DNA of 64,000 nucleotides. Origin: Oceanihabitans iliipiscarium. Lineage in GTDB: Bacteria; Bacteroidota; Bacteroidia; Flavobacteriales; Flavobacteriaceae. Under the pieces are notes generated by a model. It was not told where the DNA came from, did not search any database, and worked only from the letters and a program-made list of their open reading frames with translations. Positions 52,901 through 59,962 of this stretch are shown one piece after another. The position numbers and the translations under genes are program-made. The first letter of the stretch is position 1; each line of letters starts with the position of its first letter. Location: positions 1,364,001 through 1,428,000 of the forward strand of contig NZ_JBHUOV010000001.1 in the NCBI RefSeq assembly GCF_042686125.1, read 5' to 3'.

Positions 52901-53111
52901 TTATGGTATAGGCCCAAATTTTTCCATCCTGTTGAGATACATATAGCCTGTCATCAGGTCCAAATTCTAAAGAAGTAGGGTTTAAAGTGGCTTCGCCAAC
53001 TAAGCCAGAAGAACCAAAACTTATAGTTTGCGTAAAGCTATTTTGAGAAAAAAAAGCAATCGAAATTAATATAAGTAAAAAATTACGTTTAATTTTTGGG
53101 TAAAACATCAT
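46908..53111 (-). CDS. Giant multidomain surface protein (propeller, TSP3, malectin, six HYR repeats)
   Basis: 2067 residues with an N-terminal signal (LLILISIAFFSQNSFTQ). In order: a beta-propeller-like domain (about 30-565); Asp-rich thrombospondin-type-3 calcium repeats (about 575-640); a concanavalin/LamG-like domain (about 640-900); an ASH/choice-of-anchor-D-like domain (about 905-1005); a malectin-like carbohydrate-binding domain (about 1010-1190, IVRINAGGPLVAATDGG); an Ig-like unit; six HYR repeats (about 1287-1802); and a C-terminal region with two EF-hand-like loops (GDANNNSQIKFSGND and DLDLNGSGKFSGAD). No standard T9SS sorting domain is visible at the end. Likely a calcium-dependent adhesin or glycan-binding protein; it precedes the T9SS-sorted partner gene. 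Confidence 0.82.
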   Translation of the reverse strand: MMFYPKIKRNFLLILISIAFFSQNSFTQTISFGSSGLVGEATLNPTSLEFGPDDRLYVSQQDGKIWAYTITRDAAPLGNGTYTITNTEEITTIQTGIVNHDDTGIANATQQRLITGIKTAGTPTNPILYVTSSDFLFGGGGAGSDTNLDTNSSILSKLEWTGTNWDKVDLIRGLPRCEENHAINGMDIFERSGNTYMLIAQGGNTNKGAPSNNFAGTPEYFLSASILIVNLTQLEGMPTYTDPRTNTDYKYDLPTLNDPIRLDIDNTHPEFPYPVGHPMYNATIDINDPFGGNNSLNQAFPEAGGPIQIFSPGFRNAYDVVIMENGRIYTSDNGGNSLWGGVPKIYDTATDNFLGDESTVTYDPLNHYVKNEMNESGSSLISDPLHFVGTINDANSTYYGGHPIPILAFPSRAQVIAYQKISGSWVATSTNDLQNLLVGTSGYFNSSFTIGDFPDDPRLGEFLADEPTTSTKVNILDARTSSTNGIVEYTASNFGGVMQGNLLTASFNGDINRYALNAAGDDVVEYEVTFSGFGAIPLDVIAQGDSEVFPGTVWAATYGANNITIFEPSGIDCIQPEEPGYDPNADNDGDGFTNQDEIDNGTNICSQGSKPNDNDGDFISDLNDDDDDNDTILDVNDAFALDANNGLTTNLPIDYPFWNNDPGTGLFGLGFTGLMLDPSGTTDYLNQYIEENLSFGGAAGKATVDLVTGGDATTNNQKNGFQFGLNVDANSNPFTIHSKIESPFFGVSGSQSEPIDHQSYGISFGNGDQDNYLKLVLMNGTSNADAIHGLQVLLEDNGVVTVNNSYDVPNILSAGSVGLYFSIDPSANTAQPFYSIDDGQTLTVIGSPITLPLNFLDATDNKGLAISLISTSRDASGSSTNPFTATWDYIEVYENQNGILTIEPNPIDFGLTPTQNSLRTKPLKVSNEGGPIDDVITITALNFSGTDAALFSTDVSLPLVVNPGSSVNIPINFISNSILGIKNASLDIVHSGNNSPISTNLTGEITDLYEPIVRINAGGPLVAATDGGPEWEANNTNGQFIGTSYSVSSGSRYTVPPLDYSNRDASIPPYVDQTTYESVMNSERGISITSNQMVFSIPVPNGNYIVNFYVANLYNGSSEPNERVFSVDIENIRYIENIDPSATYGHRIAGMVQSNVQVFDGILEIEFFRNIENPIVNAIEVLAVAYPEITIDPIADINSCELEISDFSAIAMGGNPSANFTYSISGQPSGLDIEPTNGLIFGTIDSSAITGGPSNDGVHLVTVTVSKPGSTDATEDFIWTVLEDTEPPLITCPSTITQTADLGFCEALVSIAEPTATDNCTGTITYSGVRNDALLLTDPFPVGDTVITWTATDAAGNDSLTCDQTITITDDELPIITCPSTITQSADSGLCGAFSVTIVEPTATDNCTGTITYSGVRNDALLLTDPFPVGDTVITWTATDAAGNDSLTCDQIITITDDELPIITCPSTITQSADSGLCDALVTIIEPTATDNCTGTITYSGVRDDALLLTDPFPVGDTVITWTATDAAGNDSLTCDQTITITDDELPIITCPSTIAQSADSGLCDALVTIVEPTATDNCTGTITYSGVRNDALLLTDPFPVGDTVITWTATDAAGNDSLTCDQTITITDDELPIITCPSTITQSADSGLCGAFSVTIVEPTATDNCTGTITYSGVRNDALLLTDPFPVGDTVITWTATDASGNDSLTCDQTITITDDELPIITCPNDIVENIPTGTTETIVSIINPTATDNCSSTITYSGVRNDALLLTDPFPIGDTVITWTAIDGASNESLTCDQTVTVQISGPILISPKAYLQGAALNPNIGEETLMRDDLRIASLIPTTSPYTDAATLNPTVLDNGGTSGTGSINDDIVDWVWVELRDASANTTIIDGQSALLQRDGDIVATDGLSAIAFNQIEDNYYVVIKHRNHLGIMTANAMSLFETTTVIDFTDSINQITFGANAQITLSSGITALWAGDANNNSQIKFSGNDNDNNAIKDGVLLDPSNSFNSVTFTSSGYLSFDLDLNGSGKFSGADNDGNIIKDNVLIHPANGFNSSTFTISTTVPEN
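47706..49252 (-). repeat. Six tandem HYR-domain repeats of about 258-261 bp
   Basis: Within the giant gene, six units share the block ATDNCTGTITYSGVR and the following FP(V/I)GDTVITWTA strand. Units 2-5 are nearly identical, while units 1 and 6 are more diverged at their outer ends. Units 2 and 5 share the variant LCGAFSVTIVEP and units 3 and 4 share LCDALVTI. Confidence 0.9.
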
Positions 53112-53304
53112 ATTATCTTTTTTCGGATTCTATTATTGCGCTATTAATCGAAAAAAAATCTAGTAGGAGTATGTTTTTAAACAATGGGATAAATCTATTA
53201 AATAATGTTTATAACCTCATCATGCTTGTGTTTTATTCGTTGAAAATTAAAATTTATCGGTTATGATGTGTGTATAATAAACTAAATCTGAAATTAGTTT
53301 TATT

Positions 53305-53709
53305 TTATTCTTCATTAAGCCTATTTATCGCTACTTTTCTCCCAATAAAAAATGCGCCAATAACAGATATCATTCCTGCAAATATGGACCACGTAGGATG
53401 AGACATCACAAAAGAACTTCCGATTGATCCAAGAATGATTATACCAGAAACTATATATGCGGGTAATAATGATTTTTCTGAGACTGCAGTTGATGCTAAC
53501 ATGCCTCCAATAATTCCAAAGCAATGCGCAACAATAACTAAAACCATGGCTCCAGATGGAATTAAATGCATGTTTTGTTTTATAGAATCTGGATCCATTG
53601 GATTTGCTCCATCAGGAAAAGTAAAAAATTGAGGTCCTAGGATATACAATAAAAAAACAACAAGCCCAGCAACAACCAAACCAACCGTAACGGCAAATGC
53701 ATTTCTCAT
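53305..53709 (-). CDS. Small four-helix membrane protein of unknown function
   Basis: 134 residues with about four hydrophobic helices (about 5-25, 53-72, 80-100, 105-125) and basic ends (ends GRKVAINRLNEE). The loop after helix 1 is DGANPMDPDSIKQNM. I do not recognise a named family and no catalytic motif is visible. It lies about 66 bases downstream of the secA stop on the same strand, so read-through from secA is possible. Confidence 0.7.
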   Translation of the reverse strand: MRNAFAVTVGLVVAGLVVFLLYILGPQFFTFPDGANPMDPDSIKQNMHLIPSGAMVLVIVAHCFGIIGGMLASTAVSEKSLLPAYIVSGIIILGSIGSSFVMSHPTWSIFAGMISVIGAFFIGRKVAINRLNEE

Positions 53710-53775
53710 ACTTTAAAAATTTTTGAATTAAGGGATTTTTAAAGATACGAAAATTATAATAGCAATTTTATAGCT

Positions 53776-56700
53776 CTAATCTACTAATACCCAATCGCCT
53801 TTGGCAATTAAAGGCTCAGCTTGTTTATATTTTACTGTTTTATTTTCACCACTCATCACATGCTTTATCGTTACTTTATCGTTACGCCCAATTTTTGGTC
53901 TATCACGAACAATGGTTTCTACAACTTCTTGTTGACGTTGGGTATTTCCTGCAGCTCTGTTTTGAGCAGAACGTTCATCTAAGTTTGGAATTTCGTCTTT
54001 TTGGGTTTTAAGATTTTCCTTTTTACGCGTTTCTCTAGCTTCTTGAATGTTCGTTTCTTGAGTTGGTAACTCGCCTTTAAATAAAAATGAAATCACATCT
54101 TTATTAACTTGATCTATAGTAGATTTAAATAATTCAAAAGCTTCAAATTTATAAATTAATAAAGGATCTTTTTGCTCATGAACAGCGAGTTGAACCGATT
54201 GTTTTAATTCATCCATTTTACGAAGATGTGTTTTCCAAGCATCATCAATAATGGCTAATGTAATATTCTTTTCAAAGTCTGTGATTAGTTGTTTTCCTTG
54301 AGTTTCGTATGCTTTTTCAAGATCTGTAACCACTTGTAAAGATTTTACACCATCTGTAAAAGGAACAACAATGCGTTTGAATTTATCACGTTGTGTTTCG
54401 TATACATTTTTTATGATTGGAAAAGCAACTTCTGCATTGCGCTCCATTTTTGCTCTATAGTGTTCGAATGCTGCTTTGTAAACACGTTGTGAAATTTCTT
54501 GATTAGATAATTTTTTGAATTCCGCTTCTGTGATAGGAGAGCTCATTGAAAAATAGCGAATCAATTCAAATTCAAAGTTTTTATAATCGTTAGCTTCTTT
54601 GTTAGTTTCTGTGATAATTTCAGAAGTGTCAAAAACCATATTGGCTAAATCGACACGAAGACGTTCTCCAAATAATGCATGATGACGACGTTTATAAACG
54701 ACTTCACGTTGCGAATTCATCACATCATCATACTCTAATAAACGTTTTCTAACGCCAAAGTTGTTTTCTTCGACTTTCTTTTGTGCACGTTCTATAGATT
54801 TTGATATCATAGAATGTTGAATGACTTCACCTTCTTTTAAGCCCATTCGATCCATCATTTTAGCAATACGTTCACTACCAAAAAGACGCATTAAATTGTC
54901 TTCTAACGAAACATAAAATTGTGAACTTCCTGGATCTCCTTGACGACCTGCACGTCCACGTAATTGCCTGTCAACACGACGAGAATCATGACGTTCTGTA
55001 CCAATAATTGCTAAACCTCCAGCGGCTTTAACGTCTTCACTTAGCTTAATATCTGTACCACGACCAGCCATATTTGTTGCTATAGTTACCTGACCTGGTT
55101 GTCCTGCTTCAGCAACGATATCTGCTTCTTTTTTGTGTAATTTGGCATTTAAAACATTGTGTGGCACTTTTCTTATAGATAACATTTTACCTAAGAGTTC
55201 ACTAATTTCTACATTAGTTGTACCAATTAAAATTGGACGACCAGCTGCTGATAATTTTGTAACTTCATCTATGACAGCATTATATTTTTCACGCTTCGTT
55301 TTATAGACTAAATCTTGTCTGTCGTCACGTGCAATTGGTCTGTTGGTAGGAATTTCAACTACATCTAATTTGTAAATCTCCCAGAACTCTCCAGCTTCTG
55401 TAACCGCAGTTCCTGTCATACCAGAAAGTTTACGATACATTCTGAAATAATTTTGAAGAGTAACGGTTGCAAAGGTTTGTGTAGCGGCTTCAATCTTAAC
55501 ATTTTCTTTGGCTTCAATAGCTTGATGTAATCCATCACTGTATCGACGACCATCCATAATACGCCCTGTTTGTTCATCAACAATCATGACTTTATTGTCC
55601 ATGACCACATATTGATTGTCTTTTTCAAATAAAGCATAGGCTTTTAGTAACTGATTAAGCGTATGAATACGTTCTGATTTGATGCCGAAATCTCTAAATA
55701 AGTCCTCTTTTTCTGCAGCTTCATCTTCCTTACTTAAGCCTTTACCCTCAATTTTAGCAATTTCAACACCAATCTCTGGCATAACGAAGAAATTAGGATC
55801 ATCTTTTCCAGAAAGATATTCTATACCTTTATCTGTGAGTTCTATTTGATTGTTTTTTTCTTCTATGACATAATACAACTCTGCATCAATCTTAGGCATC
55901 TCTCGATTATTGTCTTGCATGTAGAAGTTTTCAGTTTTTTGAAGTAGTTGTTTTACACCTTCTTCACTTAAAAACTTTATTAAGGCTTTATTCTTTGGAA
56001 TACCTCTATATACACGAAGTAATTGGAAACCTCCTTCTTTATCGTCACCAGCAGCAATTAATTTTTTAGCTTCAGCTAAAACACCAGTAAGGTATTTTCT
56101 TTGTACTGTAACGATATCATCAATTTTAGGTTTTAAGGCATCAAATTCATGTTGATCACCTTTAGGAATTGGTCCAGAGATGATTAATGGTGTACGTGCA
56201 TCATCAACAAGTACAGAATCAACTTCATCGACAATTGCGTAATGATGAGGTCTTTGTACTAAGTCGTCTGGATTATGTGCCATGTTATCACGCAGATAAT
56301 CAAATCCAAACTCATTATTGGTACCATAAGTGATATCTGCATTATATGCTTTTTTACGAGCTGCAGAGTTCGGTTGATGGTAATCTATACAGTCTACACT
56401 TAATCCATGAAACTCAAAAAGTGGAGCCATCCATGCGCTATCACGTTTTGCCAAATAATCATTTACAGTTACTAAGTGTACACCTCTTCCTGCTAAAGCA
56501 TTAAGATACACAGGAAGCGTTGCGACTAGTGTTTTACCTTCACCAGTTTGCATTTCAGCAATTTTACCTTCGTGTAAGGCAACACCACCAATAAGCTGTA
56601 CATCATAATGAATCATATCCCAAGTAATTGGTTTTCCTGCAGCATCCCAAGAATTTGCCCAAGTAGCTTGGTCGCCTTCTAAAGTAACATAGCCTTTTTC

Positions 56701-57126
56701 TCCAGAAATTAAACGGTCAAATTCATTAGCAGTTACTGTAATTGTTGTGTTGTGAGTAAAACGTTTAGCAGTTTCTTTAACAACAGCAAAAGCTTCAGGA
56801 AGAATAGCATTTAAAACCTCTTCAGTGACTTTATAAATATCATCTTTAATAGCATCAATTTCTTGATAAATATCTTCACGCTTATCAATATCTTCAGTGT
56901 TTTCTGCAGTGATTAGAAGCTCATCAATTTTATCTTGAAGAGGCTGTCTTGCATTTGCTATTTCTGATTTGAAGTAGGCTGTTTTTGCTCTTAAATCGTC
57001 ATGTGATAAAGCCTCAAGAGCGCTTTCAAAGGTTTTGATTTTATTAACTAAAGGTGTTAAGGCTTTGACATCTTGTTTAGATTTGTCGCCAACAAATACT
57101 TTTAGTACTGAATTTAAAAAACTCAT
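53776..57126 (-). CDS. secA: Preprotein translocase ATPase SecA
   Basis: 1116 residues, longer than the E. coli protein (901) but usual for Bacteroidota. Motor motifs are MQTGEGKTLVATLP (Walker A), VDEVDSVLVDDARTPLIISGP split as VDEVDSVLVDDARTP, and the helicase-like NMAGRGTDIKL and RHDSRRVDRQLRGRAGRQGD. An inserted segment of roughly 150 residues interrupts the first nucleotide-binding fold (about 330-480, with KYLTGVLAEAKKLIAAGDD). The C-terminal end lacks the CxCxSG..C zinc (SEC-C) motif. It drives Sec-dependent export from the cytosol. It is preceded on the minus strand by a TATCTTTG box (57241-57234) about 110 bases upstream. Confidence 0.97.
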   Translation of the reverse strand: MSFLNSVLKVFVGDKSKQDVKALTPLVNKIKTFESALEALSHDDLRAKTAYFKSEIANARQPLQDKIDELLITAENTEDIDKREDIYQEIDAIKDDIYKVTEEVLNAILPEAFAVVKETAKRFTHNTTITVTANEFDRLISGEKGYVTLEGDQATWANSWDAAGKPITWDMIHYDVQLIGGVALHEGKIAEMQTGEGKTLVATLPVYLNALAGRGVHLVTVNDYLAKRDSAWMAPLFEFHGLSVDCIDYHQPNSAARKKAYNADITYGTNNEFGFDYLRDNMAHNPDDLVQRPHHYAIVDEVDSVLVDDARTPLIISGPIPKGDQHEFDALKPKIDDIVTVQRKYLTGVLAEAKKLIAAGDDKEGGFQLLRVYRGIPKNKALIKFLSEEGVKQLLQKTENFYMQDNNREMPKIDAELYYVIEEKNNQIELTDKGIEYLSGKDDPNFFVMPEIGVEIAKIEGKGLSKEDEAAEKEDLFRDFGIKSERIHTLNQLLKAYALFEKDNQYVVMDNKVMIVDEQTGRIMDGRRYSDGLHQAIEAKENVKIEAATQTFATVTLQNYFRMYRKLSGMTGTAVTEAGEFWEIYKLDVVEIPTNRPIARDDRQDLVYKTKREKYNAVIDEVTKLSAAGRPILIGTTNVEISELLGKMLSIRKVPHNVLNAKLHKKEADIVAEAGQPGQVTIATNMAGRGTDIKLSEDVKAAGGLAIIGTERHDSRRVDRQLRGRAGRQGDPGSSQFYVSLEDNLMRLFGSERIAKMMDRMGLKEGEVIQHSMISKSIERAQKKVEENNFGVRKRLLEYDDVMNSQREVVYKRRHHALFGERLRVDLANMVFDTSEIITETNKEANDYKNFEFELIRYFSMSSPITEAEFKKLSNQEISQRVYKAAFEHYRAKMERNAEVAFPIIKNVYETQRDKFKRIVVPFTDGVKSLQVVTDLEKAYETQGKQLITDFEKNITLAIIDDAWKTHLRKMDELKQSVQLAVHEQKDPLLIYKFEAFELFKSTIDQVNKDVISFLFKGELPTQETNIQEARETRKKENLKTQKDEIPNLDERSAQNRAAGNTQRQQEVVETIVRDRPKIGRNDKVTIKHVMSGENKTVKYKQAEPLIAKGDWVLVD

Positions 57127-57233
57127 GTGTAATATGTTTTTGTGCTTATGAAACCCCTAGATTGTGCTCGAGGAGATAATAAGCTTTTTGATTGTTATAT
57201 GATATCTATTAATAACCTAAAAATAAAGGTTTT

Positions 57234-57241
57234 CAAAGATA
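57234..57241 (-). promoter_or_regulatory. Possible -7 box of secA
   Basis: On the minus strand TATCTTTG matches TAnnTTTG, implying a leader of roughly 100 bases before secA. The -33 TTG is not clear. Confidence 0.35.
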
Positions 57242-57274
57242 CGTTTTGTTGTTTTGTTTTGTAACTATTAAGGC

Positions 57275-57306
57275 AAAAAAAAAGCCTCTATACGAGACTT
57301 TTTTTG
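57275..57306 (-). terminator. Terminator after the DUF2795 gene
   Basis: Near-perfect inverted repeat AAAAAAAGCCTC / GAGACTTTTTTT with one mismatch and a 5-base loop. On the minus strand it ends in a long T run. It lies 15-46 bases after the DUF2795 stop and upstream of secA. Confidence 0.75.
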
Positions 57307-57320
57307 CAATTTATTTGATA

Positions 57321-57542
57321 TTAATATTCATCCTCATTCCAGAGGTAATCTTCGTCGGTTGGATAATCTGGCCAGATTTCTTCAATAGAGTCGTATGAAT
57401 CTCCTTCATCTTCAATAGCTTGTAAGTTTTCAACAACTTCTAAAGGTGCACCAGTTCTAATTGCGTAATCAATTAATTCGTCTTTTGTTGCTGGCCAAGG
57501 CGCATCACTTAAATAAGATGCTAATTCTAATGTCCAATACAT
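57321..57542 (-). CDS. DUF2795 small acidic protein
   Basis: 73 residues beginning MYWTLELASYLSDAPWPATK and ending in an acidic tail (PTDEDYLWNEDEY). The LASYLSDAPWPATKDELIDYA block is the DUF2795 core, seen upstream of secA in many Bacteroidota. The function is unknown. It has its own promoter (57566-57595) and terminator (57275-57306), so it is transcribed separately from secA. Confidence 0.85.
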   Translation of the reverse strand: MYWTLELASYLSDAPWPATKDELIDYAIRTGAPLEVVENLQAIEDEGDSYDSIEEIWPDYPTDEDYLWNEDEY

Positions 57543-57565
57543 TTATAATTCGTTTTTATTTTTTG

Positions 57566-57595
57566 CAAAAATAAATTTTTAGTTTAAATAGTCAA
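57566..57595 (-). promoter_or_regulatory. Bacteroidota promoter of the DUF2795 gene
   Basis: On the minus strand TTG (57595-57593), a 19-base spacer and TATTTTTG (57573-57566). This is a full match to TTG-N19-TAnnTTTG and predicts a leader of about 18 bases. Confidence 0.6.
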
Positions 57596-57708
57596 GAAAA
57601 AAGTGAATTATTTTTTCAATAATTAAAAGAACGTCTTTTTAACTGAAACTACTTGATACTAAAGTATTTTGCAGCGTTATTAATTTACAGCGTATATAAT
57701 TTGGATGA

Positions 57709-58281
57709 TTAATTTTTTTCAGGAATCCATTTTACTTCCTCTGCTTGCAAATCAAAAGACAACTTTCGTGCCAAGACAAAAAGATAGTCAGAAAGGCGAT
57801 TTAAATACATTAAAGTGTTAGGTTCAATTGATTCTATGTCATTTAGTGCAGTGGCTAATCGCTCTGCACGTCTGCAAACACAGCGTGCAATGTGACAGAA
57901 TGACACCGTTTGATGACCACCTGGAAGAACAAAATGAGTCATTTGTGGTAAGTCTTCATTCATGGCATCCATTTGGTGTTCTAAAAGTTCTATGTTTTCT
58001 GAAGATATTTTAGGAATATTTAAACGTTCTTTTCCGTTTTTAAGAATAGCTTTCTCTGGATCTGTAGCCAATATAGCCCCAACAGTAAAAAGTCTGTCTT
58101 GAATATGAATAAGTATATCTTTATAAATAGCGTTAATGTTCTGATCTCGAATTAATCCAATATATGAGTTGAGTTCATCAACGGTTCCGTAACTATCAAT
58201 TCGAATATGATGCTTTGGTACTCTTGTGCCACCAAAAAGTGCGGTTGTACCTTTGTCTCCTGTTTTTGTGTAAATTTTCAT
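57709..58281 (-). CDS. Corrinoid (cob(I)alamin) adenosyltransferase, PduO type
   Basis: 190 residues of the PduO/MMAB family that convert cob(I)alamin and ATP into adenosylcobalamin. Motifs are KIYTKTGDKGTTALFGG, YGTVDELNSYIGL and the arginine helix ARCVCRRAERLATAL, and the C-terminal block LMYLNRLSDYLFVLAR is complete. It supplies coenzyme to methylmalonyl-CoA mutase, the client of MeaB (40833-41915). The imperfect inverted repeat TAGCGTT/AACGCTA lies about 50 bases upstream. Confidence 0.93.
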   Translation of the reverse strand: MKIYTKTGDKGTTALFGGTRVPKHHIRIDSYGTVDELNSYIGLIRDQNINAIYKDILIHIQDRLFTVGAILATDPEKAILKNGKERLNIPKISSENIELLEHQMDAMNEDLPQMTHFVLPGGHQTVSFCHIARCVCRRAERLATALNDIESIEPNTLMYLNRLSDYLFVLARKLSFDLQAEEVKWIPEKN

Positions 58282-58327
58282 CTGTAGGATGTTATTGTTT
58301 TAGAGGTTAGATGTAAATCGTTATTGA

Positions 58328-58346
58328 TAGCGTTTGCTTAACGCTA
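58328..58346. promoter_or_regulatory. Inverted repeat upstream of the adenosyltransferase gene
   Basis: TAGCGTT-TGCTT-AACGCTA, a perfect 7-base dyad about 50 bases from the start codon. It might be an operator or a small hairpin. I see no cobalamin riboswitch around it. Confidence 0.3.
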
Positions 58347-58436
58347 ATAATCTAACACGCTCATTTCATTTTTTAAAGGTAAAAGTAATATGGTAAAGGG
58401 CAAAAGTAAAAGAGGAAATTATGAAGTGTTTAGGTG

Positions 58437-59120
58437 TTAATTTCTAGTGTCACTTTCAATAATGCCATCACGTAAACGAATCACACGTTTGGCGTGTGCT
58501 GCTATTTCTTCTTCATGAGTAACCATAATAACAGTGTTTCCTGCTTTATGTATATCATCAAAAAGCGCCATAATTTCATGACCAGTTTTAGAATCTAGAT
58601 TTCCTGTAGGCTCATCTGCGAGTATGATTGATGGGTTGTTTACTAAAGCACGACCTACAGCTACACGTTGACGTTGTCCACCAGAAAGTTGGTTAGGTCT
58701 ATGATCCATCCTGTCTGAAAGTCCTACATTTGTTAACACTTCAGCCGCACGTTTATGGCGAGCAGCTTTGGAGGCTCCAGCGTAAACCATTGGTAAAGCC
58801 ACATTGTCTAAAGCAGTCGTACGAGGAAGTAAGTTAAAGGTTTGAAAAACAAAGCCAATTTCAGTATTACGAATATCTGCTAATTGGTCGTCAGACATTT
58901 GGCTAACATCTTTTCCGTTAAGTAAATAGTTTCCAGAAGTAGGAGTATCTAAACATCCTAAAAGATTCATTAGTGTAGATTTTCCTGAGCCTGAAGGTCC
59001 CATTATAGCAACGTAATCACCACGTTCAATATCTAAATCTATTCCTTTTAAAACATGAACAACTTCGGTTCCTAATTTAAAATCACGAATGATATTTCTA
59101 ATTTCAATGACATTACTCAT
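58437..59120 (-). CDS. ABC transporter ATP-binding protein, LolD/MacB type
   Basis: 227 residues from ATG 59118-59120; an in-frame upstream start would add 21 residues without family likeness. Walker A is GPSGSGKSTLMNLLGCLD, the signature is LSGGQRQRVAVGRALV and Walker B is IILADEPTGNLDSKTG. The LGCLDTPTSGNYLLNGKDV block is typical of the LolD/MacB/FtsE-like subgroup, which works with a FtsX-like permease on lipoproteins, drugs or division. No permease gene is adjacent, so the partner lies elsewhere. Confidence 0.9.
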   Translation of the reverse strand: MSNVIEIRNIIRDFKLGTEVVHVLKGIDLDIERGDYVAIMGPSGSGKSTLMNLLGCLDTPTSGNYLLNGKDVSQMSDDQLADIRNTEIGFVFQTFNLLPRTTALDNVALPMVYAGASKAARHKRAAEVLTNVGLSDRMDHRPNQLSGGQRQRVAVGRALVNNPSIILADEPTGNLDSKTGHEIMALFDDIHKAGNTVIMVTHEEEIAAHAKRVIRLRDGIIESDTRN

Positions 59121-59186
59121 GAGTTCAATTTTGTTAGCGCAAGATAAAATATTTATGACTAGTAAGACGCAGTTTAATGCCAATTG

Positions 59187-59960
59187 TTACACTCTAATTA
59201 TAAAATGTTCTTTTTCCTGTTCTTTGCGAAAAAATACGAATCCCCAAAAAAAGGTGTCAATTGTAATTGTTGTTTTTGGATGTTGTTTTATTTGTTGCCA
59301 AGCCTCATTCATGGATTTTGACCAATGAATATCATCAAAAATCATGACTGAATTATTATGAATAGTTTCTAAAAGAGTTTCAAAATAGTTTAGAGTGGCT
59401 TCTTTTTGATGGTTGCCATCTATATAAATGAGGTCAAATTTTTGTGTTTTTAAATGCTCTAATTCAGATTCAATACTCGCAATTTTTAAGTCGATATTTT
59501 TAAAGTTGAAGGCGTTAAATTGCTGTAATGCTATGTGTGCTGTTTCTGGACAACCTTCAATAGTGGTAAGCATTCCGCTTTTGTTTCCTAAGCTAAGAGC
59601 AGCTGAAGCTAAACCTAAAGAGGTTCCTAATTCGAGCATAATTTCAGCATTTAAATAATTGGTAATACGATAGAGGATTTGATTCCTTTTTTTTGTTATT
59701 CCAGCGGTTTTAGCAATTTTAGAAACAACTCTTTTGTTAGATTTAAACACGCGACTTCCTGCGCCAAAATCGGTTACATTTATTATGGTGTTATTAGTGT
59801 AAAGTTGCTGTCTGTAACTATTTAAGATACTATAGTTTTCATGTTTAGCTTTGTCATAAAAGCACTTAGTCACTAGGCTGTATACAAACGGTGAATGCAC
59901 ACCATGTTGGTTGGTGGATTGAAATAAAAACTTAAAATAAGATTTAAAAAAGTAGAACAT
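59187..59960 (-). CDS. Class I SAM-dependent methyltransferase
   Basis: 257 residues. The SAM-binding loop is IMLELGTSLGLASAALS near residue 115, followed by TTIEGCPETAHIA and the acidic FDLIYIDGNHQKEATLNYF. The pattern resembles O-methyltransferase (Methyltransf_24) proteins. The first 45 residues (HGVHSPFVYSLVTKCFYD) are conserved-looking but not a known domain. The substrate is unknown. It sits 2 bases after the ABC-F gene stop, so the two are cotranscribed, with the ABC ATPase gene following 66 bases later. Confidence 0.85.
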   Translation of the reverse strand: MFYFFKSYFKFLFQSTNQHGVHSPFVYSLVTKCFYDKAKHENYSILNSYRQQLYTNNTIINVTDFGAGSRVFKSNKRVVSKIAKTAGITKKRNQILYRITNYLNAEIMLELGTSLGLASAALSLGNKSGMLTTIEGCPETAHIALQQFNAFNFKNIDLKIASIESELEHLKTQKFDLIYIDGNHQKEATLNYFETLLETIHNNSVMIFDDIHWSKSMNEAWQQIKQHPKTTITIDTFFWGFVFFRKEQEKEHFIIRV

Positions 59961-59962
59961 GT

